Shown here: positions 48,301 to 60,656 of the stretch, piece by piece | Numbering within the stretch: the stretch's first letter is position 1 | Layout of the letters: every line of letters begins with the position of its first letter | Assembly: GCF_021134715.1 (NCBI RefSeq) | Contig: NC_060018.1 | Location: forward strand, 13,037,501-13,101,500 | Length of the DNA stretch: 64,000 nucleotides | From: Daphnia pulex | Taxonomy: Eukaryota; Arthropoda; Branchiopoda; Diplostraca; Daphniidae | Reading direction: 5' to 3' | Position numbers and translations under genes: made by a program | The notes under the pieces: model-generated | What the model was told of the DNA's origin: nothing | Seen by the model: only the letters and a program-made list of their open reading frames with translations | Database searches by the model: none

Positions 48301-49762
48301 GGTCGCTTTATTGGCCGAGCAGCCGTCAACTGCACCCAACCGTCGCTTCCTGGTCGCTTCTGCTTCAGAGGCGGCATTAGCTGTCAAAGGAGTCGGCGAA
48401 AAGGTCAAAGCCGCCGCTTTTGCGCTCCTCGTCGATGTCGGACGCATTTTCCAAAAGTGGTCCTCTGATCCGCAAGTGGCACTCAGAGACTACGTCACTA
48501 AACTAATGAAGGGAATGTCCAGCGATGACGAGGCTCACATCGCCACGGCTGTCACATCCGTCACCTACGTTGTCCACGAATTCGCTTCCAATTGTACAGA
48601 GGAGCTCATCGACACTGTCCTGGAGAGCATCTGCACCTTGTTGGTGACTGGAAATCGAGATGTCGTCCTGGCCTGTCTCGTTTTCATCCGCATGTTCACC
48701 GTCACCGTCCACTCGCAGCGACTGCCTCTCTACTTGAAGCGGCTCATCACCGGCCTCAGCTCGATGGACGAGGAACTCAAACGGACTTACCTCATCAAGA
48801 CGCGCGATATTTTCATCCGGCTGATCCGTAAATGTGGAGCCGATTTGGTCATGAAACTCGTCCCCGAGGATGACACTGTCCTCCTCAAGCGGTTGAATAA
48901 CATCCGCAAAATCGAAGCGCGGAAGAAGAAGCAAAAGGAAGAGCGCAAAGCGGCCGGAAATGAGGAGGAGGAAGACGATGAAGACGAGACGGAAATGGCG
49001 ACGCAACCCAAGACGATGGAACACGTTTTGGCCGACAGTGACAGCGAACTGGAGAATGATGAAGAAGACAAGGACGTGCGGAAGAAGACGCCCAAGACGT
49101 GGATTCAAGAGGACGAAGGATCCATTGTCGACTTTTTGGATCCAGCTGCAGCCAAAAAAGTGTCATCGACTAATCCTGCGCGCGCCATGCTGGCGCAATT
49201 GACGGCCGAGAAGAAGAAGAAGAAGGAGAGCATCTTCAAAACAGCCCCCGACGGTCGAATGATTATCGATGATGGTGGCGACTCATCCGATTCCTCTCAG
49301 GAATCGGACGTCGACTTGAGCAAAGCGCTGGACAAGATGGAGGTGGACCGCAAACGTAAAATCGACGACCACGAATCCATGGTCGACGAAGAAGACGAAC
49401 CTTCGTTCAAGTACCAAGCGGGTGGATCGGGTATCCATCGACCGGTTGCGGTGGCCGTCAAGCCATCATCAGCCAAGCGAACCGTCCACAAATTGACGAC
49501 CAAGCAGAGAGCCCAGCAGAGTCAAGAGAAGGTGAAACCGGCCGATTACGGAGTCGAATACCGTAGCGAAAAGGCACGTGGTGATGTGAAGCGCAAGGGC
49601 CAACCTGATCCGTTCGCTTACGTTCCGCTGAGCCGCAATGCTCTCAATAAAAGGAAAAAGGCGAAGATGAGTGGTCAATTTAAGGGACTGGTGAAGGCGG
49701 CGCGCAAAGGAGCCTCGGTAGGTAGCAAGATCCGGGGTAAAGCCAACAAGGCCAATCAATAA
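45335..49762 (+). CDS. RRP12: RRP12-like ribosome biogenesis/export protein
   Basis: Six exons: 45335-45559, 45624-45861, 45921-46317, 46375-46447, 46531-47919, 47981-49762, giving 1,367 residues with consistent phases. The basic start MGKLKTRIKGPGNKGKRWAK is typical of animal RRP12. A long HEAT/ARM helical array with the NUC173-type region follows (for example VRKAAQHAICSILKG and the 46531-48900 block). The C-terminus carries acidic stretches (EEEEDDEDETE) and Lys/Arg clusters, including a basic tail with KKRKKAKMSG-like character that suits nucleolar targeting. RRP12 binds pre-40S and pre-60S particles and works with exportins and Ran. Length is near that of known homologues (about 1,200-1,300). 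It lies tail to tail with astakine, with only 184 bases between stop codons. Confidence 0.88.
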
Positions 49763-49946
49763 TTGCGTTGTTTCCCGCCCCGATGATGAAATGGTAAATA
49801 TATCAAATCAAATTTCTCCAATTCAAATTCGGTTTTTTTGTTGTGGTTTATTTTAATCGACGAAATCGCACGTGAAATAATTTGACATTTAAAAAAGAAA
49901 GAGAGAGAAGAATTTTGAAACAAACAAAAATCAGGTCGATCGAGTT

Positions 49947-50486
49947 TTAGAGTGGTGAAATGTCATTCAGGCTTTCGTCGGAGATGCACGTCGCGCTTAG
50001 GTGACTGCAGACGAGTCCTTGATTGGCGTCACACGGGCAGAGAATCTTTTGGCATTTTGAGAGAAAAAGAGAAATTTGTTGGTTTGTGATTGAGAGAGAA
50101 AATGGAATGAAATTTCAAAAACCTGATAAGCATCTTTAAGGAAGATTTCAAGGCCTCCAGGGTAAGCCAGCGTTCTATTGGTTATTGAAGGCTCGTTACT
50201 GCTGGTCGGTCGACAGTCTTCACCTAAATTCAATAATGGCGCGCACCACGGCGTACTGTACCGCATCATACCTGTTGTTCAATTTACAACGTTTTAATAT
50301 TTAATTTGATGGAAGAGAATCTTAATTTTTTTTTCAACGATTACCAAGTAGGCAGCACCGGTTGGGACCACAATCTTCGTTGGATCGGCAGTCTCCCATC
50401 GCTGAATGGCTGGGAAGAGGTTGTAATATTCCAGCCAACACCACAGTCGCCCAGCAAACGAAAAGTAAACCGCACTCTTTCATCAT
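49947..50486 (-). CDS. Astakine (prokineticin-domain cytokine)
   Basis: Three exons: 50486-50345, 50271-50123, 50045-49947, giving 129 residues with phases closed. A signal peptide (about 1-28) is followed by ten cysteines at 33, 39, 44, 45, 57, 67, 100, 102, 110 and 117, the spacing of the prokineticin fold. Diagnostic pieces are CRSNEDCGPNRCC, MMRYSTPWCAPLLNLGEDC, a TLAYPGG stretch and LCPCDANQGLVC. As in invertebrate astakines, the vertebrate N-terminal AVIT motif is absent. Astakines are secreted and, in crayfish and shrimp, stimulate proliferation or differentiation of haematopoietic tissue, partly through surface ATP synthase. The insert between Cys6 and Cys7 is long, so it may group with one astakine subtype; I cannot decide which. 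It was assembled from short exons and would be missed by ORF scanning. Confidence 0.88.
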
Positions 50487-51508
50487 TTTTACGACAATGA
50501 CCGGTTCGAACTGACGGCACTGCGTAAGTATTGATTGGGGATTTTATGTCGACTGATTGCTAGCAAAACGTTGGAAGACGTTTTTACTTAAACGATTCCG
50601 GCTAAAAGGGGGGTCCAACCTGGGTTCAATAGACTTAAATTGACTTGGCACGTCGGACAAAAAAACAAGTTCGTTAACTCTTAATGATAGGAAATCGTCG
50701 GTAAAATAATCGGAGCAAATGTTCTTTCTGTTTTTGTTGATTTCCCACTCACGTTACTGTGACTCGACTCGCTGCGTGCAAACAACTAAAGACTGAGACT
50801 TGCCCGTGCCGCTGTTTTAAGACAGTGGCCCGTGTGTGGATCCGTCCGGTTGTCCCGCCTCTCCTTCTTCCGCCTATTGTGGTCTCAAACCGACGAAACA
50901 ACCCCCAAGTTGCGTTTTTGTGCTGCATCATTATATTGGCCACCCACAACCTTGTATATTTTTATTCATGCAAATCTTGTTCGTACAGCCTTTTCATCTG
51001 GTTTCCGGTTGTTCCATGACCAATGCAATCTAACGACGAGGAGGAGCTGCTGGTGGAATTCCCCCGTGATGCAAGGTGAACTTGATATCAGTAAGTTTCT
51101 CCCTTTTTCTTTCTTTTCAGTTTGTTCTGTGCAATTAGTTTCACTTCACGCGTCATGTCAGGAATTTAAAGGCCAAGGTTAGTCACTTACAGCACAATTC
51201 TTGCATGATTATGTTGCCAGGGTTGACCTTCACCTCAAAAGGGAATCTTCTCCAAAAAAGGGATTGGGTTTGAACCGGAGGTGAAAGTGTGATTCATTTA
51301 AAAAATGCGTTACGTAACGTTTCTTCCTTCAATGGTGAAAACTTCTATGTAAAATATATTTTAACCAATCAGGGATGAGGGTTCAAGCGAGTTGCACACA
51401 TGAAAACTGATGGGTATGACTCGAACGGAAAAAGTTGGAGGGACATGGCTAAAAAAAAATAACCCCAAATAATTTTGGACCAAATTTTGCTAAACAAAGG
51501 TATTTTTG
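50487..51508. other. Spacer between astakine and EMC2
   Basis: Presumed astakine promoter region followed by about 300 bases downstream of EMC2. Apart from the doubtful two-exon mini-frame noted separately at 51023-51169, nothing coding is seen. AT-rich runs dominate 51300-51500. Confidence 0.4.
51023..51169 (+). CDS. Doubtful two-exon mini-ORF
   Basis: ATG at 51023 gives MQSNDEEELLVEFPRDA up to a GTGAAC donor (51076). A pyrimidine-rich TTTTCAG acceptor ends at 51120, and the frame continues to TAA at 51169, for about 33 residues. Splice signals are good and the acidic start looks like a real N-terminus, but the product is very short and the second exon looks non-coding. It may be the first exons of a longer or non-coding transcript. 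Confidence 0.2.
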
Positions 51509-52723
51509 TTAATTTTTAGAATCGTTGCCAATCTGCAAATTTCCCATTCCTTCAAGGATTTGAGATGAAAACAGCTTGCTGTCGTTCGAGTCCTGAAGTT
51601 GAGACAGTTGATTCGTTGCCCACTCGCTCAATTTGATGCTCTCTTTCTTCTTTTGAGAAGGGCATTTTGAATTAGATGCCATGTGCACAGAGGTCTGAAT
51701 GGTAAACATTAATTCATCAATTTCTTTCATATTATTGACTAAAATTTGTTTTTACTTACAAGCATAAGTCCATACAAGGCTCTAACATTCTTTGGATTCA
51801 ATTTGGCTGCTTGGGAATAGTAAGACCTTGCTACTTCAAGATTTTCATAGCCTCCCTGAGTGAAAAAATTGTTGCTTAAAGTATTGAATTTAAAAATTGT
51901 TCAAGCTAATTAAAATACCTGAGTATACTTGATTTCTGCATATCTCTGAAGGTACAAATGGTTGAAAGGACTGTGCAGCAACAACTCTTCAACACAAAAA
52001 GCAGCTTTATTCCACTCCTGTTGGCTGATGTAAAGGTCACACAATTCCATCCATGCTTCTTGGTCAGCCATGAAGCTAAGTTTTTTAAATAGGTTAGCAT
52101 TTACTTTTACATAAACTTGGAATTTTAAGTAACTTACATTCTGAGATAGTCAGTCAACTCTTTAATGGCCTCAATAATCATTCCCTGAGATTTGTAGATT
52201 GTCACCTTACGCTTACGAGAAGCAGCATTGGTTTCATCCTTCTTGATGATTAAATCAAGAATATCTAAAGCATGTTCATACCTGTGGGAAGATAAATGTG
52301 TTAACCGAGAGGAAGACTTTCATTTTAAAAGTGAGTTAATACTTTTCTGAAGCCTCATATTTCATTGCTTTGAGTCTTTTTACTCTCAAACTATCAGGAA
52401 ACTCTTGATTCAATTTTGAAAGACAGAAATTGGCCACCTCCATGTTGTGACAATCAAGCGCTGCAATAAATACTTGCTCTAAAACGAGCCATCCTTCATC
52501 CCCCAATTTACCAAAGTGATTTGCCAATACTTCATTCCACAGATCAACGACATCTTCACTTTGCCGACAGTTTTCCTCTCTCCAGTTCCTCAACAGATCG
52601 CGAACATCTTAAACACAGACGAGAAATTCAAGTTCGACGAGGTTACAGCCGGTGTAAAAAGAGAAAAACAAGTAAGACAGACGTTTGATTTTTACCTTCC
52701 CAGTGTTTGTACTGTTTTTCCAT
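51509..52723 (-). CDS. EMC2: ER membrane protein complex subunit 2
   Basis: Six exons: 52723-52696, 52607-52343, 52281-52138, 52075-51919, 51855-51760, 51694-51509, giving 291 residues (human is 297). TPR-type helices run through the protein. Conserved landmarks are RNWREEN near the start, [19 protein letters not shown]-type [43 protein letters not shown], and [14 protein letters not shown]. The 28-base first exon is too short for ORF scanning and is supported by phase. EMC2 is the cytosolic scaffold of the EMC insertase, which places tail-anchored and multi-pass proteins in the ER membrane. It is a single-copy housekeeping gene with no oddities seen. Confidence 0.93.
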
Positions 52724-53232
52724 ATTTGATGAATGACTGAACAAAAGTGTTTCAAGATCTATTCAAAAGATGAACTAGAAATCACAATGATTTTAGACAA
52801 AACAAACACGCTATTTCAGTGACAACTGTCAAAACTGAGAACTCATTGAAGTCATGGAATCTCTTCCGTCCAACTAATTTTAGTCTGCGACGCCGTTGCC
52901 AGATAACGGTCTGACAATCAAGTTCCGCGCTAGAAAAACAATTTATCTTAATAAATTTCTTTTGAAAAGAAAAAAAGGACAAAGGTTAAAAAAAAAGTTG
53001 CTTAAGTGTCTTTTATTGGAAATATATTGAGAATGATGCATTGTCTTCATATAAGATTGCTATCACATTTGGCCACAACAAGTCAGTATTATACACTACA
53101 CTTACAAATTGTAAAAACTATACAAAAAAATTAAGCGATTCAGGAATCTGGGATGTTTCAGTACTTTAAGATCTCAATGGAGATTTCTAAATTGTAATTT
53201 TTTTAACAAAAAATTTTTTAAATTTCTTTTTT

Positions 53233-55615
53233 TCAGTTTGGTCGCAATAAAATAGCTCGATGACGAGCTCCATCAGTCCAGAAGGGCAATTCTGGAGCGT
53301 GTAGATCAAAGATAGCATCGCCGACAGTCTCCATAACGATGCATAAGACAAGTATGCTGATAATATTCATGACTACCCCAGCTTTAATCTGCAAGTATGA
53401 TGGCATTGAATTAATATTGCTCTTTGTTGTTTTAAATAGTAAAATACCCGTACCATTTCTCCAGCTTTCATTTTTCCGGCTGAAAATACCATGGCGTTGC
53501 TGGGTGTACCAACGGGCAACATGAAGGCGTGACAGCAGCTGAAGGTGACGGGAATCATAAGGTATAATGGATTCATATTAGTCACTTCACCCTGTGGGAA
53601 AGAAAAAGACGAGTTAGTTTGTTCTCTGTAAAAGTTATGTTAAACTTCGTACAATTTGAGCTACGATTGGGAGCAAGATGGAAGCGACGGCTGCGTTTGA
53701 GGCTATTTCGGTCATTGCGGAGGCTAGTAGACATACGAGAAACATAACGGCAAACGGAGGTAAGGCCGCCAAAGCAGAGAGGTGATTGGCGAGCATAAAA
53801 GACAATCCAGATGCTTTAGAAGCGTCGCTAATGGCAAAGCCTCCACCTAGTAAAAGTAGAACACTCCAAGGAAATCTCTGCTGGACGTAACTCCACTCGA
53901 GTAAAGCTGGACTGGAGCCAGGTGCTGGGATCAAATTAAAAGCAAGCGGTGTGATTGATCGGTTGGGTGTAAAGGGCTTTAATGTTTTAAAATTACCTTT
54001 TCCCGGTTTGCTAAAGCACCAGAAATTCGGCTTGGATGGCATAATGAATGCCAGAAGGACAATAGCAATGGCTACAGTTGCATCACCGATTCGATGCCTA
54101 TTATGTAGTCCAATTTAATAATTAGTTCATTATTTTTTACAGTTGTATAAAAGACAAAGAAATGAACGTACTCGAGAGGGAACAAATCCTCCCATCCGGG
54201 CATGAATTGCGGGTCTTTGGAGACCCACAAGACAATCAACAAGACAAAGAGAAACACGATAGATTTTTCGTAAAAGGTAATCGGCCCAAGTTCTCTGTAT
54301 TGGCTTCGAATCGATGACTTGATTTCTGTTTTGCTCCTCATGCCACTTTCTTGCCTTGATCTAGGTCGTAACAAAATCAGTTAAAAATCCTATTTTAATT
54401 GTTGAATTGAATTCTTACTTGAAGTTATCCATGAAAAGAATTTGAAGCCAGACCCAGGCGAGGAGGGTAGTAATCAATGCAACGGGAACGCCGATAGCCA
54501 TCCAGGTAGCAAAACTTAGCCCAGTTTCAGATCCGTACAACCTTGAAGTAAAAATTTCGTTAAAATTAAATATCCCACTATTTTTTTAATAAATGTTTTC
54601 TTATACTCTTCAAGAATTCCTTTGAAAGCCAACGGCGGTCCTGAACCAATCAAAGTTCCCGTTCCGCCAATACTGGCCGTGTAACTGACGGCCATCAGGA
54701 ATGGAACTTTGATTCTGCGTTTCATATCGACCCCTTCATTGCTAAATTTTAAAAAAAATTCGTCATTGAGTTAAATGTTTCCTTACAGGGTAAACTACAA
54801 AAGTTTACCTTCGCTCAGTCGGCTGCTCTTTCTCGTGCACGGTAGCCGAGTGACCCGGAAGTGAAGTGATACCGTTCATTCCTAATTCTACATCCTTGGT
54901 ATCCTATTATTAATTAGAAATATACGTAGTTATAATTTACTAGCAACGATTAAAAACTAATGGAATTAAATTCTTACTTGAAACAGTTCGTCGACGACAG
55001 CGTCCACAATCGGGATCAACATGGCCGTGACTCCTGAATTTGAAATCCACAGCGACAGGAGCATACTGACCATCATAAAACCCAACATGAGCCTGTCAAA
55101 AGATAATTCAAAAGTTATAGAAATGCATGCTATTGAATGGATTTTAACTAAAAGGTATACATACCATCGTGGATTGGTGCCAAATGTGAGTATGACTCTA
55201 AGTGCTATTCTGCGATGTAGATTGGACCGTTCGACGCCTAGTGCCAGCACGACGCCACCGAAGAAGACAATGTTGGACTCTTTGATGTACAGAGAGCAAA
55301 CTTCAGACGTGCTCAAAATGTCCATCAACGGGAAGATAACAATAGGTAAAAGACTAGTAACGGCCACTGGTAGAGCCGACGTGAGCCAGTAAATGGTCAT
55401 AAGCAAGACGCCATAGCCAGCACGGGCTTCCTATTAAATTTTTTAAAAAGAGACATTTGTTTTAATTTGTATTTTTCTTTTACAGATTTCAACATTTAAA
55501 TTCTCACCGCTCCGTGAAAGACCAATGGTAGAAGCAACAACGGAGTTAATATGACGACGAATGTCTTCAAGTAAGGACTGAAATGAAGCTGGAAGAATTT
55601 CTTACAGCTAGACAT
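53233..55615 (-). CDS. SLC13/INDY-type sodium-coupled di/tricarboxylate transporter
   Basis: Eleven exons: 55615-55508, 55430-55165, 55092-54978, 54903-54809, 54741-54607, 54541-54419, 54360-54172, 54097-53997, 53924-53653, 53591-53454, 53388-53233, giving 565 residues with phases closed. The architecture is that of SLC13: about 11 helices, WLTSALPVAVTSLLPI early, a central cytosolic stretch of about 60 residues, GGTGTLIGSGPP, RFPWSVLLLLGGGFA, and CHAFMLPVGTPSNA near the end. The two Ser-Asn motifs that bind sodium and substrate read SNS (142-144) and SNA (453-455), where SNT is usual. Relatives import succinate, citrate or sulfate across the plasma membrane; INDY in flies links this to lifespan. 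The substrate here is open. Confidence 0.9.
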
Positions 55616-57893
55616 GGTGAATGATTTCCTGGAATCAGGTAAGAAAAAAACATGTTTTAAAAATTTAAATTTCCAACAAGCCAGAATGTCGTACGCAATG
55701 ACCCTTAGTACGACATATCGCACGCAACGACCCCATGTGAGCCACGGGCCTGTATAATTTGTTATCGGGGGGAACAGAGTTGTCTGGATCTGATTAATAT
55801 AAAAGACGGCAAAGTCAATATTTAAGATTAGGAAACTTCCAGTCGTCCCGATTTACTAGTCGTCTGTGTTGATCTAGCGCCCTTGACACTACTTATAGAC
55901 GATATCGTAATAGCGAGCGGCTATATATCTAAGATGTACTGTAAACATACTATTGTATACGCCAGAGGTGAGACCGGGTCAATTGCTGGCCAGCACAAAC
56001 AACGAAAAGAGCCGGAAGAACTAAACCGGTCGCGATAGAAAAACGCCATCACGTCGGGCAATTCACTTTTGTAGCTGCTCAAGTGCTTAAGTCGTTATGA
56101 TAGAATTGCAATTGAACTTGTTACCAAGTCGATCGTTCCCATGGCAACAAGAACGGCTACTATCGATTTGGTTACCGAAAATGATGTAGCTAGAAAAGAA
56201 GACGAATTAACACACACCTTTTAGGGAGGGTTTCTAATTCCAGTAAAACAAGAGGCTGCTGACCAGCTGCAAACAATGTTGGGCGCCCGGTTTCTCGTTA
56301 GCAACACACTGAATTTTCATTGTCACACCGTGAGTTTATAAACTAGTCGAGGAGGAGGGAAAAAAAATAGAAGAAACGGATGGACCGGCTACAATGGGCT
56401 GCCTAGCTCGTGCGGTTTTTCACTATAAGATCCTTGAGAACGACTGGCATAAAAGGATTGGCTATTCACGCCCTTACCGCAGCAGCTACAACATATTGAA
56501 TTGCACAGACCGACCGAGTGTATAAACATTGCCTGTACCTGACGTCAATCGAAATTGTTGCGTTATATCCGGAATAATGTGGAGTAGTTGAACCAGATGA
56601 TGTGACGTCAACGTGGAATTGGTTGGACAGTCAACAAAGACGGCGACACTTGGCACTGGACTGTCGATGAATGGGAAAAGAAAAGATCTGGTTCCTTCCA
56701 CGACATATGAGGAGGCCTGGGAAAGAAAAAAGGTGCGTGTCTAGAGGGTAAAGGAAGATTTCGAGAGCCAATAGGCTGGATGGATCCGAAGACTATATTA
56801 AGGCTAGGGGCGCATTTGTATACCTGTCTTGTTATTCTCCCTAGGCCAAAAAGGCTCAACCTTATTTTCACTTTTGGGTTGGGTTTTTCCGACTAGGGTC
56901 CCATTCGCATACCATCAAGTTATAGTGTCGTTAAGTTAAGGATTTAGCTTTGAAATCTTGTTTTTCTTAACTAGTACCCGTTGACGTTTCTCCCCCATGA
57001 GACCTGCACGTGCTGTCGTGGAATTTGCATTTCGTGTGAATCGACCAAACAGGTTCCGTTTGTGAAACGCCATTGGCTTATTCCCGCTTATCTATAATGA
57101 CAACGACGTGATCAAATCACCATCGTCCTTTTTTTTTTGAAACTTTAGACTAATGTTCCTTTTTCTTTTTGTGAACTTTGTTCAATTCAATTAAGACTCG
57201 CCATAATTTTGTAGCATTCATCCATTTTCGGTCCGTTTTACGTCATCACAGTTGGCCATCCTCACGAAAAGGAAAACAAGAATGTGATTGATTGCCGTCA
57301 TTCTCAAAGGGGAATAAAAGTTCCAAGGTAATCCCGGTGTTTTCAGGATAGAAAGGGTGGATTTTCGATCGAGCAACAACAAGGACATTTATTAGGGCAA
57401 GCGCGAATTATGTGGTAATACCGGACCCATAATATCCTATATTGCTATTAAGTTTATTCGGCCTTGGATACAGTCGCCAAATGTACGCCCCTTTTTTATT
57501 ATTCGAATTAATAATATGTACTAGTGTATATCGCTTATCTCGCCATCGTCTCCCCATAGATCGCATTAGTTTTATTATTACACCGAAGAAATAGAAAAAC
57601 AACGTCACAGACTGGACGAATAGACGTGTAGACATGTAAGATGTCTGAATCATTATCAGTGCCATGTCTCAGTCCGGTTTTTTCCTAAAGTTTTTCCAGA
57701 CAAAAGAATAAACATTTAGGCAATACACGGTGGGGGGTGGAGCAGCGTCTTGCCACATTTCCTACAAGACCCAACCTGTACAATATTCTAGCTCGCAATA
57801 TATCGAAACAATCAAGTCCCATCATCATCCCTCCTCCCCTCCCTCTGCATTACGGTATCGTCCGGTGAACTGATAAGACATTTTCTTTCGGTG
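55616..57893. other. Intergenic spacer between SLC13 and UGT
   Basis: The two genes diverge here, so both promoters lie in this 2.3 kb. I see no coding frame of credible composition on either strand and no clear repeat element. Untranslated first exons of the transporter may be present. Confidence 0.45.
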
Positions 57894-57901
57894 TATAAAT
57901 A
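57894..57901 (+). promoter_or_regulatory. TATA box of the UDP-glycosyltransferase gene
   Basis: TATAAATA lies 78 bases upstream of the chosen ATG (57972), leaving a 5' UTR of about 45 bases. Confidence 0.6.
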
Positions 57902-57971
57902 CCAGGGTGAGTTTGGTCGAACAGCACACAAGACACTTTCTAAAACTTTACCAGCAACATTTGAAACTAGA

Positions 57972-59813
57972 ATGTCGTTTTTACCTGCTCAAGTCTCTGT
58001 TTTCTTTGTCCTGATTGGCCTGGCCAGCTGTCACAACATCCTGGTCTTTATGCCATTCGGCTCCCATAGTCATAAAGCCACTCTTATTCCACTCATTCAA
58101 GGCCTATTAGAGTACGAAATTGAATAAAACAAGACTTTTCATTATTAAATTCAAATTCTAACTTTTTATTTTTGCGTCTATTTAAGGAGGAACCACAGCG
58201 TGACTTTTATCACCAATCAAGAATCGACTGACCTTCGTTACCATAAAATGATGTACAACTTGGACGAAGTCGTCGTTCCAAACTTGAATTATTCCATGCT
58301 GGACCCGGAAAGCGCCGAGCAGAATTTTTTCGAAATAGCCGCCAAACAATCGATCGGCTCGCAGTTGAAAATTTTCAGCCACTTGTCTGGTCAAGTGAAC
58401 CGAGTCCTCGATCAAACGTACAGCGACGCTGGCGTCCAATCGGTCTTGCGTCACGGCCAGTTTGATTTGCTCCTGTTGTCGCAGGTGGTCTCCTATGCTG
58501 GCTACCCTCTAGCATGGCATTTTCAATGTCCTTTCATATTATCCAGCCCGAATGTTCTAATGACAGACTCGGCTTACCTGTTGGGCGATTCTGAGCACAC
58601 GGTAATGAAACCTTCATGAAGGCGATCAGGTCTTCTATCAACATTTTGTCCTTGAAATCTCGCTCCTATGTTCTTATATAATTTTGAATTCATTACTGAC
58701 CTGGCGCATATTTTTATTCCGTTTCAAGGAGTACGTCCCTTTCTTTCTGATGGCCCTGACGGACCAAATGAATTTGGTGCAGCGCGTAATCAACACGGTC
58801 GTCACTCATCTGCTCAACTTCTACCAGGACGTGTTCGTCTTTCCGCGCTTGCAGCCGGCCATCGAGAAATATTTCCCTGGGGCTCCTTCCTTGATTGAAA
58901 TGAAGGCCAACATCACCGCCGCCTTTGCCAATACTCATCCAGCGTTCAGTTATCCTCGAGCCTATCCACCAGGTGTGGTCGAATTGGGCGGAATTCACTG
59001 CCGCCCTGCCAAACCTCTTCCGCATCGCCTGGAACAATTCGTGGCCGAGTCCGGTAGCGCTGGTTTCATCGTCTTTGGAGTCGGTTCCATCATCCCGATG
59101 GACGAAATGCCTAGAGAAATGCTCGACGTTTTCATCCGAGTCTTTTCACGCTTACCGCAACGAGTCGTCTGGCAATGGCGAGGCTTCAACAAACCGGCCA
59201 ATTTATCCGACAACATTCTGCTAGTCGATTGGCTTCCGCAACAGGATCTTTTAGGTATTTAGGAGCTTACTAAATTTCGAATGTAAATTCAAAAATTAAC
59301 GGTGAATTATTGCGTACAGGTCACGAGAAATGTCGACTGTTCCTGACTCACGGAGGCCTATTGAGCACGCAAGAAGCGATCTACCACGGTGTTCCCGTTC
59401 TGGGTTTGCCGTTCATTAGCGATCAGCTGCTCAACATGGACAAGGCGGTCCGCGACGGCTATGCCCTGCAATTGCGCTGGAATGAGATCGAAGACAAGCT
59501 GCTCCACCGCACCATCCACGAGCTGATTTACCAAGATTCGTACGTGGAAAATGTCCGCAGACGTCAGAATTTGCTGCACGACCAATCAGAGAGTCCGCTA
59601 GAGCGCGGATTGTACTGGGCCGAGTACATTGCACGACACGGTGGCGCCCCGCAGTTGCAGCTAGGCTCTCGCCATCTCAACCGTTTCCAGCGATCCTTGG
59701 TCGACGTCTACTTAATCCTGGCCGCAATCGCTTGTCTCTTGATTTTCGCCACTTGGCGCTGTCTCGGCCGTTTCGAGTTCGTTGCCCGTCTGACAAAACT
59801 CGATTTATTTTAA
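57972..59813 (+). CDS. UDP-glycosyltransferase (UGT, GT1 family)
   Basis: Four exons: 57972-58111, 58187-58601, 58729-59254, 59320-59813, giving 524 residues, a usual UGT length. A signal peptide (about 1-20) precedes NILVFMPFGSHSH, in which a catalytic His of the HS(H) type is visible. The sugar-donor half has FIVFGVGSIIP, VVWQWRG, NILLVDWLPQQDLLGH and the UGT signature beginning FLTHGGLLSTQEAIYHGVP with a following SDQ. A membrane helix (VYLILAAIACLLIFATW) and a short cytosolic tail end the protein, so it is ER-anchored with a lumenal catalytic domain. UGTs conjugate sugars from UDP-glucose to lipophilic endo- and xenobiotics. An upstream in-frame ATG at 57891 lies before the TATA box and was rejected as the start. 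Confidence 0.92.
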
Positions 59814-60312
59814 ATTGCGATCTCAAATTTTTGTAAATAACCTTTCCATTGTCGTCATTATTAAAAGAAATCTGGCTCACGTGACCCGGTGTCTAGACAG
59901 CGACGTATTGTGCAATCAGCCACCACAAGTGGCGTCGTTTTATTTCCTCCCTACTACAGATCGCGTCATCGTAACCTCAAAGGGAGGCAGCGATAAACTC
60001 GGTGACGTTTACCGACCATCACGCCACACGCGTTTCTTTTTTAATCGTGGGCTATAATCGACCGATTTAAAAATATTTTAGGTATTTCCCACGCGTGTGC
60101 CACGCGCTCAAACAAAGACGGAAATCTAAATAAACACAAAAATAACGTTTAAGCAGACCGACGTCTAGACGATTGCGATTAAATGATTAGAATGATTGCG
60201 TCGTCACGATGATAAAGAATGAATAACTGTATATCGTGTCCTACATCGAGTCAAGCGCTACGACATTCAAACAAGGAATCAATCGACAACTGCTGTTCCA
60301 CTTTTCACAGCG
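59814..60312. other. 3' flank of UGT and spacer
   Basis: UGT 3' UTR and AT-rich spacer. No gene seen. Confidence 0.4.
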
Positions 60313-60639
60313 ATGCAATCATCTCAAGATAAACAGAGTACATATATGCTTAATCTAATAAGCGAACTTTCAGTGTACGTATCTAAACAACGGGAAAATT
60401 TGGATTATTTTGAAATAATGTATATTTTCACGCGCTTTCCGAAACAAACCGACATGATGTGGATTTCTGACAAGAACATTTTTGTTAAAGAACTAATAAG
60501 CCATGATTGCTCAACTGAGCAGCTTTCTCTTTACCAACTAATTAGTCGGATGACGAATAAAGTTGGTCCATTGTTGGACAGCAGACGCATCAAGTGTCTC
60601 GAATTTCGTAAACAAACCCCGAAGAAATTTACACAATAA
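60313..60639 (+). CDS. Possible 108-residue orphan protein
   Basis: A single open frame with normal amino-acid mix (Leu, Ser, Lys, Asp, aromatic residues) and no low complexity. It begins MQSSQDKQSTYMLNLISELS and has no signal peptide or membrane helix. A TTTTCACAG acceptor-like sequence stands just before the ATG, which would suit a second exon. Its stop is only 17 bases from the RAB18 stop on the other strand, so it lies within the expected antisense 3' UTR of RAB18. It could be a real orphan gene or a chance frame. No family is recognised. Confidence 0.33.
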   Translation: MQSSQDKQSTYMLNLISELSVYVSKQRENLDYFEIMYIFTRFPKQTDMMWISDKNIFVKELISHDCSTEQLSLYQLISRMTNKVGPLLDSRRIKCLEFRKQTPKKFTQ

Positions 60640-60656
60640 GAATGACAGTTGTCTCT

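Noticed and set aside
57891-57971. Upstream in-frame ATG for the UDP-glycosyltransferase
   Set aside because: It precedes the TATA box at 57894 and would put 27 hydrophilic residues before the signal peptide.
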